The notes beneath the pieces are model-generated. The model did no database searches and had not been told where the DNA came from. It saw nothing but the letters and a program-made list of their open reading frames with translations. Source: Trissonchulus latispiculum (lineage: Eukaryota; Nematoda; Enoplea; Enoplida; Ironidae). Taken from it: a DNA stretch of 64,000 nt. Below, in pieces: positions 43,101 to 53,411 of this stretch. The DNA lies in contig JASAND010022296.1 of the NCBI GenBank assembly GCA_030248195.1, positions 1-64,000 on the forward strand, read 5' to 3'. Each line of letters begins with the position of its first letter. The first letter of the stretch is position 1. The position numbers were made by a program, and so were the translations under genes.

Positions 43101-46100
43101 TGCAGCATCAATTCTTTCAATAACACCATCTTCTTCCAATTTTATCAGTTCTGCAGTAACTTTATCTTTTAAACTTACAGGAACTCGTCGCAGTTTCTGA
43201 ATTGCAGGAATCGCTTCTTCTTTGATTTGGATTTTGTGGACAAATCCTTTGACCTCTCCAAGCTTGTTTTGAAACAAGTCCGGAAATGACGTTTTCATGG
43301 ATTCCTTAGTTATTGTGTTGATGCTTAAGGTTTTCCCAAGGATGTTAATTCCGAGACTGGAAATGATGTCGCGACCAAGAAGAGATTTGTTGCCTTCTAC
43401 CACTAGCAAATCAGCGGTTGTAGACTTTCTTCCATATGCCACAGTTGTAGTGATGACACCATGGACTTGAAGCTTGTTTCCACCATAAAACGATGATAAA
43501 TGATTGTTTAAAAATGTGAAGGACTAGGATCCGATACATGAGTTAGATAGCTACAGTAAAGCTATATTGTGTAGTCAAGTCACCACAGAAACTATGATCA
43601 TTTTATTCTCAAACTGATGGCACAGTGGATAGTACGTCCAATTACGGCTCAGCAAGTCCGTGGATCAAATCTCACCTTATTCCAATTTTTAGTCTAATAA
43701 AATTTGCCTCCCGAAACAAGTAAACTAAAATGGCAAAAAGTTGAAAAACAAGACCCTAAACGTAAAGTTTATATACTAGACACCACAGAAACTCAATGTT
43801 AAATGTAAACTTTAGGCTGAACTAGTACTGGAGTTTGGAAGTAATTTTGGAAGGGCAAATTTTAAGAATTCAATTGTTGTGAGATGCACTAAATTTAAAT
43901 GGACTAAATTTGAAAGGTTTATTGAAATACTCCACGTACGTATAGTTTCCATTTCCATTTTCGTTTCCTGAGAAATTCATTTTAGAATTTCTGAAAGATA
44001 CTCTCCTATTTTCAAAGTTTAAAAGTTGAAATGTCCACTTACAGACGAATTTTATAACAGAAATTGAATTATAGCTTTGACTTAATTTGGTGGATCTTTA
44101 TTTATTTTGTTTTCATCATATCCTAACTTTTATGTTCATTGTAACCTTAGTAGATTTATACTTATATTTATTATTGTTCCTCCGGGTTCTTTTTAATGTT
44201 TTGTTTTTCAGTTTAGTTTTATGCAATGGACAAGTTTCACATAATCTTGATGATCATTGACGTTTGTGGTTTGAGTATACATTGACCCTACGCGATTTTA
44301 ATTTGTGTTAAGTTAATACAATTATTTAAGGTTTTGAAATGTGAAATTATTCAAGGGCCTCTAGCAAACCATTTAACCTGCATATCATTATTGCAGCAAA
44401 TTTTTAGATAATGAAAATCTACTTTCAATTCCATTTAAAGCAAGCACTCATGCAGCACAGCTCTTTAAATTTATCAGGCAATTAAACTAATTACTTAATT
44501 AAGATCATTAATTAACTTACTTGCGGCATCAGTAGTCCAGAAGAATCCGCCTAAATATTAAAATTTTAAATTAAATTTAAAATCGCATTTGCATTGACAG
44601 AGTACAGCAGTAAGCTTAGCACAGGTGGACGCTAAATCAACTTTCAGCTGGGTTAGCTAAAAGGCTGGCTTGAAACGTCACGTTTCCTTTGTTCTTGCCT
44701 TCTACTCAAGTTTTCAAAACTTTTTTGAAAGTTTCTGAAAAAAATTGCAGTCAAAGTGCCCCCCAAATATTATTTTTCTATACTTCAGCCCCGTTTTTAT
44801 AAACAGCTTCTCTTCAAAGCTTTCAGTTTCTGTGAAATTCTTTAGTGTTAACTCGCTTGGTACAGATTGAAAACTTTCTGCAAAAAAGCTTACGGGAAAA
44901 ATAAATTGTCTGAAAATGCTCTGCATGTCTCCGCAGTGCCAAGAAATTTTAAATTTTACAACTACATATACTTATTAATCGACTTAAACCGTGCTCGGTT
45001 AATAATTCGCGAAACGGTGCTCGGACCAGAATTGCTCTTTCGACCCGACTAAATTTAGCGGGAGGGTTCTAATGTAAGCAACTTTGGATTTGTTTGGAAA
45101 CAACAAATACCGTGTGGAGGAATCACCTAACCAAATCAAATGAAATTAATGTGGACACGTTTCTCGCCAGGTGGTGTCTGATCAGTTCCAAATCTTAACA
45201 AGACTATTATGTTTCTGAACATCCAAACAGACGCTTGTCATACTCTTATGTATTATGTACTCTATACTAAAAGCCTGCAAACTGCAAAGCATTGCAGACT
45301 GCAACCTAACTTGCACATTCCGCTGCGCACCTTGGGTCCAGGCCAGCCGGGCTTATCCTCCCAGGGCCGGTTCACGTCCTTCTCCTTCAGCTGGAGGTTG
45401 TCCTTGAGTCGGGACTGGGAGATGGCACGATGTCGTTCGATGCTCTCGCTGAGGTAGTCCGTGGCCGAACCGATCGGCTTGATGTCTTCGCTCTGAAAGC
45501 AAGCAGAGACCGATCAATATGCAAATTAGGTCGATAATTACCAACTTGTGTAACATTGCCAGGTGGTGAAATCGGAATGTCATGGTCATAATGTGAGATC
45601 AAATGCCCGAGAAAATGTTCCTCAGAAAAAGGCTGAGGTTTGGTAATTAACTAGGAATTTAATAAAAAATTAAATGAACCATTTTTCACTCTGATACAAG
45701 CTGAGACCAATATGCAAATTAGGTCCATAATTGACGAAATAAATATTGGTTGGAAATAAGTTACAACACCCACAGTTATGATCAAGGATTAAACCTCTGA
45801 AAGCATTCTTCGGAAAAACCTGCATTAATTATATACCTGTTTAAAAACTAGTTAAAAAACTTAATTGAACGGTTTCTTACTGTAAACTGTCGAAAATCGC
45901 CATTTGAAATGGAATAGTGGTCAGGAGATGTGTAACCATTCATAAGCGTAGAGCTCACAAATGGGGAGTAATTGTAGTTCTCCGTTACAAACATTATAAT
46001 TGTAAGTCAATTAATAAATAGTACAATTGTTTTTGATAAAAATTATTTCTAAACCTGCAAAAGTATGAGATATATGTTTCAGTTGGAATAATACAAGGTT

Positions 46101-49100
46101 ATAAACGAAAGAAAGAAAAAAGAAACTTGGCTTTTATGGACTCATAGGTCCTTTTCGTGCAGCTAGCTAAACGAGTTAAAGGTGTTAAATCTAACTCAAT
46201 CCTATTTTGATACAGGGTTATATGAGTTAAACAGTTCATTTCATTCTAGCTTTTTGGATTTAACGAGTCAAGAATTTTACTGCACAGTTTCAGTTCGCTT
46301 CCAAAGCGTTTTTTGTTAAAAAATCAAAAATTTGCCTCTGCCAGGAGTAGAACCACCCACCGTCGAATTTGCAGCCGAGAATACAAGCCCCTGCGCCAGA
46401 AGAGATTAACTTTTCATTTCTTCCGCTATGGCCAATATCATTTTACAAAAATGAAAACTTTTGCCGTACTCTTATCTATTATGTACTCTTGTCAGAGCTA
46501 ATGCTAGTAAAAATAGACTACAAAAATGCATACAGCTTGTGTCGCAACGTTATTGTGTCGTGAAAAATTATAAACTCAATATAGTTAAAACTGTGCGCGC
46601 AAGAACGATTGATTTAACATTCTAGAATTCCTATAAAAATCCAGTTTTATTCCCCTAACTTTCTCCGGCAGCAAACTGGTAAAATAGAGACGTCAATAAA
46701 CCATGAGCTTGTCAGAAAAAAGTTACACCGTGTGCACAAAAATTCATCCAAAAAAGAAGATAATTTATTCTACCACAATTTCCCGGAAACAAAAATAAAA
46801 TGAAAGAGAAGTAACCTTTTTTCTGAAAACTATCTCTTTTTAATTTTTGTCAAAAACCTCATGAGGGAATTTTGTATTACAGGAAACAGCATGAAAGTCA
46901 AAATTTTCACTCCCAAATTACAGGCTTTGCTGCAAAGATTGACAACTTTACTGCAACTACAAAAATGTTTAAAACTTTGCTGCAAAAACTTTGACGTTTT
47001 GGTACTCCTAACATGTAGACCTCCAGGATTTACCCCCTTGAAAAGTTGTTAAAAAGGTTTTAAATATTTCAAGCATTACTTCATATCCCTCTAAAGTAGT
47101 ATGGTGTAAAGTCCACTTTTGCGTAATTTCCTGTAAAATTTACAAAAGTTCACACATTAGTGTTGGTTTTGAAATGAAAACTTTTGCACAATTTATGACG
47201 TATTTACAGCGGATTACTAGCTCTAAAGTAGTAGCACATAACCCATTTATGTTTCGAATTTTTTCAAAATCTAGAAGACCGAAAGACCGAAAAGACACAA
47301 GCACAAGCACAAGCACAAGCACAATTGTTAAGACCATGAGGTGAGGTGTCCACTGCATCAGACTTCAATTTCTCCAAAAAGTAATTAATTAATAATTTAA
47401 TAAGAGTGGAGGAGTCCCTCTCTTGTTTTTGTTTGGTAGCAACAGCCAATCAGATTGCACTAAACACCTCCCCGTCTGATGCAGTTTCAATAAATTCTTC
47501 AAAAAAATTTCCGATATCAAGGATTCGAGATGGCTCTTTCCTAAGGAAGAACTCCTGTTCCCTATAAACTGCGAAAAACCCAAGTCCTGTCACACTCTTA
47601 TGTATTATGTACTCTTGATCGTCTCCGACACTGACCCGAATTCGATTGATCTGTAGCGGTTTCAACGGATCCAGTTTCGTGAACGATCGATGACTGTGCT
47701 CGGATGGAAAATCGAGACTTCGATTTCGTCGCTTGTATTCGGTGGGCTGAATTGGGAGGCCGCGCACTCCGCCATGAGTGTCGACTTTCGGATCGATAAT
47801 CTGAAGTCGATACTTTTCCTGCTGAGATTCTACCTGAAAATATGCAAATTAGGTGGTCGGCGCGGCGTGGGAAACTCTGGATAATTTAGGAAAATTTCGG
47901 AAAAAATTTTTTGCCAGAGTCAAGCAAGAATTTCTGGAGGATTTGCAAGCAGGTGGTAAAATTCGTAGAGTGTAATTAAGCTTCAATTTCAACAAACTGT
48001 TGCTTATTATGCACATACTCTCAAAATACTTTATTGGGTAATGACAAACCGTTTAATAAACCAACAAATAATAAATCTGATTTCTTAGTGACCATTTATT
48101 TTCTGATCTATATGTTCTTCGTGGCTGTTTCATGACTAAGACTAGATGACTGGCCTTTTCTTGACACGGCTGTTAAATTTTTTTATCATTAAATCATTTA
48201 TTTTGTCAACAAATGAATCCTACCTTGTACTCAGCAGGGATTGTGCCGCTAATTTTAGTTTCTGATTGCCTTGTTATGCTGCTGACGCCGCCAGAGCCCT
48301 AAAATTATCAGAAAACATTTGAAAATAATGAATGAAAATGTGAAAATAATTTATGAAATTCTGGCTGAATCGTTTAGCTTTCAAGTTTAGATGGAATAGA
48401 AAGCAAATTACGTGCAACACAACAACGCCGCTATAAACTATTTCTAATTAATACAACACCTGAAAATCAGAATAATGAAGCAAGTCAATCCATTATAGTA
48501 ATCAGCATTCATGTCTGAAGAGTTTAAATCAGGATCTGAAAGATGTGAAGAAAAGTGTCCGTGGCGGAGATCGAACTGCCGAGTTTTGGATTTGGATTAG
48601 AACGCTCTACCGCTTCCGCCACGCCACAACTCCGGACAGCTAGACTAGATTTAGTAACACTAATTCCAACCTGTTCGGAGTTCACTTGAAAACGCTGATA
48701 TTTACCAAATTACTTTCAAATTAGTCAATTGTTTAATTAACAAAATTAACAGTTTGTACTGGAATGGTTCCATTTGCCTGAAAGGTGGACTTGTACATGG
48801 GCGTTACGGTTTTGATGTCATGCAGTCGCTGCTCTGACGTGGCCGTTTGATGACTAACATAGTCCTAGAAAATAGTAATTCAGAAATGGTTAATTATTAA
48901 TTTCATTTGTTTCAATCATTTACACATTAAATAATTCATATAATTGTTGAGAAAAACAGACAAGACAAGCCAAGACATTAAAGGAACATTCATTCAAAAA
49001 CTGTAACAATAGTCGACATTCCGCCGAAAAATTAGGTAGTGTATTTTGTGACCAGTCAATTAAGTAAGTTTTAGCTTTAGTTTTTTGTTTTGTTTCTAAT

Positions 49101-50652
49101 TGGTACATATAGAGTTTGACAACAGGTGGACAAGGGGGGGAAAGGGGGGGAATTTCCCCCCCCTCGGCGAAGTCGTCCACAATGGGTCGCGAAATTGCTT
49201 CCACAAGGGGTAAGAAAATTGGCCACAAGAGGTAAGAAAGTTGTCCAAAGATAGGTTTTACGACTAAAGTTTCCAAACAATTGCCGGCTTCGCCGGAATT
49301 TTTCCCATACAATCACAATTTTTCGCTAAAAAACGTCCGAAAAAGTGTTTTGGCTAAAACATCGCTGTTTTTTGTTAAAAATGGCAAAAATCGCTTTCAA
49401 AAGTACCCCTAGAAAAATCGCTCTCAGAAGGGGTACCCAAATTTGCTTCCACAACGGTCAATTGAAATTTGACCTCCCGTTCAGGTATGTGTTTGACCAG
49501 CCTGAATATATAGTTGGATATTTAGTCGAGTGACAAGCTCAATTAAATCTGGTTTCCTCTAGGTGCCGCCCTCGAAACCGCATTTTATCTACTTCTTTTG
49601 CTCTAAGTTATTTAAATTTTTTCCAAATTTGTGACTAAGACAAACAACAACAATAACAGCAACTAGACAGCAAGGGCGGTATTTTCTATACACTCAGTTT
49701 GTTGGTCACTGCCCTTCACCGTTACAAATTCAGTGCTATTCAAGTGCAAAAATGAAGAAAATTAGCTCTGCTGCTTCTTGATTAATCATTAAGCTTTTTG
49801 TGCTGTCTATCAGAGATTGTACTTTTTTGGAAAATTCTCGCACATTTTTCACAGCAATTAGTTAACTTAGCAATTTGATAAATAAATTTCTTTTCACAAC
49901 ATTGTACGTTAGGATCTAGCTAGTTCTGTGTAAGTCTTTTAGCTACACACATTTACACCTTTATAAACTTCATTGTTTTGGAAGATATTTTGTGGCTAGA
50001 AAATTTCAGCCGACCCAGTGTTCGTACTGCAATTCAAAACAAGCTTAGCGTGTAAGCTAATTTTCATATACTAAGACTTTGCAAACTTTTCTTTGCCCTT
50101 AAAACAAAGAGTTGGCATTCCGGAATTTTACGTTTATTTTGAATAGATTTTAAGACACTTCTGCCAAAACGTTTGGAATACAAACGCTGGCTTCTCAAAC
50201 TTGTCGGCTTAAAGTTGTGGTTCAAACAAGGCACAGCTTATGTGTTTGTCAAGGGCAGGACCGCCCTATAGGGTTAGTGTGTTTCAGAAATACCAGAAAT
50301 GCAACAAAACAAAAAAGAATGAGTAAATTGAGATATAGATAGTAAAGATACATACACGATTTTGAAGGCAAAATTGCAGACTAAAAATGGACAAATTCGA
50401 AACATCAAAATTCTAGAATTCGGTTGAACAATTCTAGAATATTAACACATTCCACATGTAGCACATGTAAAAAAACTAAATATAAAGTAGAGGCCTGGGC
50501 AGCCTATAATTCATAATAAAATAATTTAAAAATAAATTATTAAATTTTAAAAATAAAAATACCTTTCCCTGTGGAATTGATCCGGAGACGGTACGACGCT
50601 CGGGTGTGCTCCATTCCTTGACGGTACTGGAAGCGGATATTGTTGTAGACAT
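26680..50652 (-). CDS. Large proline/arginine-rich scaffold-like protein, at least 14 exons
   Basis: Exons in order: 50563-50652, 48751(or 48778)-48864, 48224-48298, 47636-47833, 45331-45492, 44521-44550, 35757-36008, 35024-35314, 33730-33861, 32228-32503, 30850-31113, 28624-29271, 26766-28166 and 26680-26733. Every internal exon is a multiple of three and every junction is phase 0, giving about 1,319-1,328 residues. I recognise no catalytic or named domain. The protein is rich in Pro, Arg and Ser, has SRS-SP clusters (SRSLSPRGSPWP, SRSSSIERFRSLSP), recurring Trp-Pro motifs (NRPWEDKPGWPGPK, KVWEPPPEKPWEPP) and Glu/Arg/Gln helices likely to form coiled coil near the start of the 1.4-kb exon. 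This looks like a cytoskeletal or junctional scaffold, but that is inference from composition. Extra small exons in the long introns may have been missed. Confidence 0.82.
28624..29271 (-). CDS. Large gene, exon 12 (proline-rich)
   Basis: 216 residues. The phase-0 acceptor is the second of two close AGs (CTCAG|TCAGAG). Using the first AG seven bases earlier would break the frame. The exon reads SELDLTPSQKQPISYP at its start, VVILEPPREYYDHPRAPSPQ in the middle, and a long Pro/Ala run (PPAPPALPMPPPRTSAAHQV) towards the end, finishing FEPRHY with a GTAAGT donor. The proline runs are SH3/EVH1-type ligands in other proteins; here that is only a suggestion. Confidence 0.82.
30850..32503 (-). CDS. 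Large gene, exons 10-11
   Basis: Exon 10 (32228-32503, 92 residues) reads VSSHSYRGQSTPDLRQFPDS and later FNRLAEDQLRSRIKSVSVHA, ending PIAD with a GTAAGT donor. Exon 11 (30850-31113, 88 residues) begins TAPLRHASIPHLSKIQVGDF, contains GVYTVAIYDGD and ends ITVEGTT. A 555-bp foldback element fills most of the intron between them. Confidence 0.85.
31574..32128. mobile_element. Foldback element in intron 10 of the large gene
   Basis: Two inverted arms of about 220 bp (31578-31800; 31905-32127) with ends TAGTAGTATACGAAGGAGAG and a near copy on the other strand. They enclose GCATGCGCATGC and similar matching blocks. The flanking repeat is ATCA or just TA, too short to assign a superfamily. The right end lies about 100 bp from the donor of exon 10. 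It has no genes; opposite frames are mirror images. Confidence 0.7.
33560..33711 (-). repeat. SINE with conserved leader and tRNA-like module
   Basis: Read on the - strand: leader TGTAAGGGAAGC, GATTGATAAGCCTG and GTTCAGCTGATGG, then GGCCCTGTGGTGTAGTTGG (box A) and GTGGTTCGAAAC (box B), ending AATTCTTTACTTTC. The leader also precedes the tRNA-like modules at 55019 and 59895. It lies just inside intron 9, next to the exon 9 donor. Confidence 0.75.
33730..36008 (-). CDS. Large gene, exons 7-9
   Basis: Exon 7 (35757-36008, 84 residues) begins GARTLLEINRQEEFQYRSQF and carries RSLSPRGSPWP. Exon 8 (35024-35314, 97 residues) has a Pro/Trp-rich start (KFRTWPPPDE) and a predicted helix EELKTYRTALNQSVQKLRGL. 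Exon 9 (33730-33861, 44 residues) is basic and serine-rich (KSSRSSSIERFRSLSP) and ends LSLLSERQ. The donor of exon 9 is followed within about 20 nt by a SINE. Confidence 0.85.
34006..34362. mobile_element. C/G-tract foldback element, CTAAC duplication
   Basis: Ends CATACATTAAAACGGGG and, from the right, CACCATAGGATAACGTGGGG are flanked by CTAAC (34001-34005, 34363-34367). G-rich and C-rich blocks lie inside each end, and an A+T-rich core contains inverted ATTTTTAGCGATTTTTA-like words. It lies in intron 8 of the large gene. It is similar in build to the CTGG family, but the ends differ. Confidence 0.55.
36009..38000. other. Intron 6 of the large gene, 5'-distal part
   Basis: Apart from the possible exon at 36852-36914 I see only A+T-rich intronic sequence with no long frame and no recognisable repeat. 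Confidence 0.45.
36852..36914 (-). CDS. Possible alternative first exon of the large gene
   Basis: Within the 8.5-kb intron between exons 6 and 7, an ATG at 36914 opens MKKWIVNIQPDGYAEVQNGG and runs 21 codons to CAG|GTATAG, ending in phase 0 like all other exons. No in-phase acceptor precedes the ATG, so an internal promoter is more likely than a cassette exon. The reading is coding-like, but it rests on one splice site. Confidence 0.4.
38014..39184. mobile_element. hAT-type non-autonomous element with GGAGCTCC arrays
   Basis: It starts TAGTGATGTGCGC, ends GCGCACATCACTA, and is flanked by a perfect 8-bp duplication ATCAAGAG (38006-38013, 39185-39192). Both ends carry arrays of the palindromic words GGAGCTCC/CCGGAGCTCCGG (38040-38115 and 39072-39175). 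The first ten terminal bases are the same as those of the 2165-4629 element, which instead has GGATC arrays. There is no transposase frame. Confidence 0.82.
39204..39706. mobile_element. Harbinger-like self-nested foldback, copy 1
   Basis: Ends GGGCCTATTTCTTTAAAG and CTTTAAAGAAATAGGGCC are flanked by TAA (39201-39203, 39707-39709). The interior is made of GGATTAAAC/TTTAATCCG words plus internal copies of the terminus (near 39279, 39455, 39563 and 39643), one pair of which is again bounded by TAA. Copy 2, in inverse orientation, is at 55421-55982. Confidence 0.8.
40409..40522 (-). repeat. 3' LTR of element 2
   Basis: Read on the - strand it probably runs TGTAGTAGCCGCTTCG to CACCACA, preceded by a purine-rich AAGAAAAGCGGTAA. 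The 97 bp from CGATGATAAATG to the end recur inverted at 43491-43587. Confidence 0.75.
40561..43490 (-). pseudogene. pol: Pol of LTR element 2, 5' truncated and frame-broken
   Basis: The first piece (42759 upward) starts inside the protease (LLGRDIISSLGI, catalytic Asp missing) and covers reverse transcriptase through LPMGLVSSAAAFQKMMQ. A one-base loss near 42775-42785 precedes the YQDD active site. The second piece (40561 to about 42780) continues through RT, RNase H (STDASAYGIGAVLSQ; LITDHQALTI) and integrase: HEGHPGVTKT...CVYCQ zinc finger, then catalytic residues at GLDILGPF, IITDNGPQFRS and NGKVERANRT. It ends YERITYRD. The sequence is otherwise uninterrupted, and its type is close to Mag/K02A2.6-like gypsy pols. 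Confidence 0.87.
43491..43587 (+). repeat. Inverted LTR segment at the gag-side end of element 2
   Basis: Starts CGATGATAAATG and ends CAAGTCACCACA on the + strand. It is identical over 97 bp to the complement of 40409-40505. The junction with pol at 43490/43491 cuts the protease before its catalytic motif. Confidence 0.85.
43588..44520. other. Rest of intron 6 of the large gene
   Basis: It contains a tRNA-like segment on the + strand at about 43615-43682 (ATGGCACAGTGGATAGTACG, then GTGGATCAAATCTC as box B). Otherwise it is A+T-rich with no frame. Confidence 0.4.
44521..47833 (-). CDS. Large gene, exons 4-6
   Basis: Exon 4 (47636-47833, 66 residues) includes QIIDPKVDTHGGVRGLP and RRNRSLDFPSEHSHRSF. 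Its donor CGG|GTCAGT lies 18 nt from a CAAGAGTACATAAT terminus of the foldback family. Exon 5 (45331-45492, 54 residues) is noticeably more GC-rich and ends NRPWEDKPGWPGPK. Exon 6 (44521-44550) encodes only ten residues, ADSSGLLMPQ, with a consensus GTAAGT donor: a phase-0 micro-exon. All three have clear TTTAG/TTCAG-type acceptors. Confidence 0.78.
47297..47322. repeat. (CAAGCA)n microsatellite
   Basis: Four to five tandem ACAAGC units in an intron of the large gene. Confidence 0.8.
48224..50652 (-). CDS. Large gene, exons 1-3 (start codon and G(T/S)IP exons)
   Basis: Exon 1 (50563-50652) begins ATG and reads MSTTISASSTVKEWSTPE...SGSIPQGK. Exon 2 (from 48864) reads DYVSHQTATSEQRLHDIK and can end at CAG|GC (48779) or continue through NGTIPVQT to 48752. 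Exon 3 (48224-48298) ends SGTIPAEYK. The recurrence of G(S/T)IP at the ends of exons 1 and 3 favours the longer exon 2. A possible acceptor (TTAATTAG) lies about 30 nt above the ATG, so a 5' leader exon or trans-spliced leader is possible. A tRNA-like SINE (48555-48640) lies in intron 2. Confidence 0.75.
48555..48640 (-). repeat. tRNA-like SINE head
   Basis: On the - strand GTGGCGGAAGCGGTAGAGCG (box A region) and GCAGTTCGATCTCC (box B) with tRNA-like spacing. It lies in intron 2 of the large gene. The anticodon arm is A-rich and not a convincing stem, so it is not a functional tRNA. Confidence 0.6.
49122..49490. mobile_element. Dispersed 370-390-bp element, copy 1 (hAT-like duplication)
   Basis: Starts ACAGGTGGACAAGGGGGG and ends CCGTTCAGGTATGT. 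Flanking repeats GTTTGACA and GTTTGACC match in 7 of 8 bases. The interior has facing G and C runs, then GCCGGCTTCGCCGGAATTTT and an A+T-rich core. Direct copy at 54511. Lies in intron 1 of the large gene. Confidence 0.7.
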
Positions 50653-51130
50653 GGCAGCAAAAAATGTAACAAGAATTTGGAGCCTAATTAAGGATTATAA
50701 ACTATTCGTCCAATTCCAATTATTAATTAAATAATCACACTTTCTAATAACCTAGCATCGCACCGCACTGTCCCATCTGAAAAGACACACTTTGTTCAGC
50801 ATTCCCTAATTTTAGGTTTGATTCCTGTTTAAAGTTTATTTTAATTCTTTTAACTTGAATTTAAATTCAATTTGCCTAAATTGTACATTCTGATCCGCGA
50901 AAAGAATCAGAAGGTCACGTCTATAATGTCAGAATTTTGAACTGAATCGCATCGGTAAAAAACCTACAAATTGTTCTGAATTCAAGTCGGAACAATGTTG
51001 TGTAAGAAATTAATAAGAAAAATAAATATTAAAATAAATAAATATTAAAATATTAAATAAATAAATAAAATAAATATTAAAAGAAAGTAATGTTGTAGTG
51101 TTGAGGAAACTAAGATGCCCGGTTAACCCA

Positions 51131-51312
51131 ACCGTGAACTCTGGCCAATCCAGTTATCTATCCTTTTATTGGTCGGCAAATCGGTAAATGGGTACCACCG
51201 CGGTGGGAAGGTAACAGGAGTCTGTGTTCTGGTGTAAGCCTAATGAAGGGCTGTCCCCTTCCATACAGATGTAGTCAACATTCGAGTTGTCACTCCTGGC
51301 TTCGGGCTAAGA
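51131..51312 (+). repeat. Headless copy of the SINE found at 22323
   Basis: The body (TTATTGGTCGGCAAAT, GGTAAATGGGTACCACC, GGGAAGGTAACAGGAGTC, CACTCCTGGCT) matches the SINE at 22323-22642 read on its sense strand; the tRNA-like head is missing. Confidence 0.75.
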
Positions 51313-52120
51313 CTTGACAATTCTTCGCAGTGCAGCTGGTAGATAATGAACTGCACGAAAAATTTTTTGGACATTTTTGCAAATCTCACTTTCACAAAAA
51401 ATTCTAGGAACCAGAACCCGAGGTGTACTGGCAAGAAATCCGTCAATTTTGATAAACTTCAATGATGGTGAAAAGAAAAGGTTAGACTTAGAGTTTGGTG
51501 TGGTGATTTTAAATTTAAATTTAAATTTCAGACATACCTATCAAATATTTGTATCAAACTTGGGTACCTATTCCTTCACAGCAAAGTTGTCGCACAGCAA
51601 AACAACATATGTATCAAACTTAAGTGCAAACTTTCTGCCATATTTCTATTTGGAACGATTATAAATCTTTTGTGCAGCCAGCGGAAAGTCCAACTCAACA
51701 AAAGGTCTCCGTTTCTAACTCTTTATTTTACATTTTTGTACACAATATTTCATCAAAACAGCACCCAACAAATCAAAACTAAAACCTCAACCCTACCTAA
51801 TAAATCTTTTGAAAACGAAGTTTATGTTCATCACAAAAAGCCCCGGTGAGTTTTCGGTAATTTTTAACATAAAGTTTTAACTCAACGTTAATCGATGGCA
51901 ACCAAATATACGCCAGTTTTGACCCCAAAAGAAGCATTATTCCGCAAAATGTTGACACCAATGTTTTTTCGTTGAGAAATTTCTCGATCTTTCACGGGCT
52001 ATGAAGAATAATTACAGGGTCGGGGAAGCCAGATGAATGCCACAGTCCCAAAACGTGGGACGTTTTGAATACAAAAACAAAGCAAAATACCCAGGTTAAA
52101 ATGTTATTAATCCGGATTAA

Positions 52121-52265
52121 ACCCGGGACCTATTCAAGAAAGAGTAGAGTATAGTTAAAATTAACTCTATCCTTTTCACGAAACAGTTTAAAATGAGGGA
52201 AACTGATGCTTTAAAACTATTATTGTAACTTTACTCTACTCTACCCTTTCTTGAAACGGCCCGGA
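52121..52265. mobile_element. Small TAA-flanked foldback
   Basis: Ends GGGACCTATTCAAGAAAG and, inverted, GGGCCGTTTCAAGAAAG, with TAA on each side (52118-52120, 52266-52268). 145 bp. The ends resemble the GGGCCTATTTCTTTAAAG family. Confidence 0.55.
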
Positions 52266-53411
52266 TAAATCCTTCAGAACTAATTTAGCCGGGCTAGTGA
52301 GTTTACTGCATAAACCTGGTTTTGGGTTTGCATAACTCACTACCCAATGGTGCACGTTACAGGTTTGGCATATCTTGGCTTAAAATTCGCTAATGTAACT
52401 TTTTTTATTGAAGCTGGAATAATGTAGCAAACTTGCAAAATCTCGCCCTATTTTCAAAATTCATGAAATTTTTCAAGTTTCATTTTCTCGTAAAATATTG
52501 TGATTTAATAGGTAACATTCAAATAAATTGTTTTCACTAAAATATGTAGTTAGTAATGAAAGCAAAAACTATTAGTTTTAATTTAAACTTTAGTCATCTA
52601 AGCAGTCTTTAGTCACCATCTAGAATCATAAAAGCAAAATCAATGCAAAATATCAAAATATTTCAACTATTTCAACTATTTTCCAGCAAGAATTGACATC
52701 ACAGAGAATCAATTTAATTCGCTCCAAAAGCTCATTATGCAGGGAGAATAGGTTTAACTTAAAATGACAGAGCACAACAGTGACAATAAAGATGCAAAAC
52801 TTTTGCCCATAGAATCAAGAATCGTTGCAGGAAAAATCGCACTTCACCTTGCCGATAGTGTTATTGAAAATCGCAAAAATGTCGAACTTCTTGACAAACC
52901 GGTCTCACAAAACCAATTTCTTCGTTTCTCAGTGATTAAAACTTTTAAGTATTTACTCTGAGTGAGACATTAAAGACCGCCAAATTTCCCCCCCCTTCTA
53001 TTTTCAGTGCCGAGTATATACTAATATTATTATCATCTCAATCTGAATTCTATTAAAATTAAACATCAAAAACTGGACAACTTTTTCCACGGCCACCCGA
53101 CGTTTTTTTCCAGAACTTATAAGTGCTCCCACAATTTGGAAAATGTGAAAACTTTAGACGCCTTAAACACTTACGTACGACGCTAAACCTTTAGTTTCGC
53201 TTCTTTTCTCCCAGAAATGATTAACTCTTCGAAACTTACATTGTACGTCCTATACTGACAAAATTCTGTAACAGCCAAGAAAGACATACAAAAAGGCAAT
53301 TAATACCATGGCAAAATAATCCCCGGCAAATAATTGCTTAGCTTAATTAATTGTTTATTAATTTATTTGCATTAATTAATAATGTTAACTTGTAAAAGCT
53401 GAACAAAAAAG

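Larger units (their letters stand above)
40409..43587 (-). mobile_element. Gypsy-type LTR element 2, gag lost, LTR copies inverted
   Basis: A - strand pol is bounded by two 97-bp LTR segments that are exact reverse complements of each other (40409-40505 and 43491-43587), instead of direct repeats. Both outer ends are therefore the same LTR terminus (CACCACA reading outward). A 5-bp duplication GAAAC (40404-40408, 43588-43592) shows integration as a unit. Gag, the primer site and the protease N-terminus are absent. The element sits in intron 6 of the large gene, in the same orientation as the gene. Confidence 0.85.

Noticed and set aside
47450..47635. Extension of exon 4 frame past 47636
   Set aside because: It crosses a consensus GTCAGT donor and then reads into a transposon terminus.
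52764..52961. 66-codon ATG frame
   Set aside because: No family, no splice context and no neighbours; could be chance in 13 kb of non-coding DNA.
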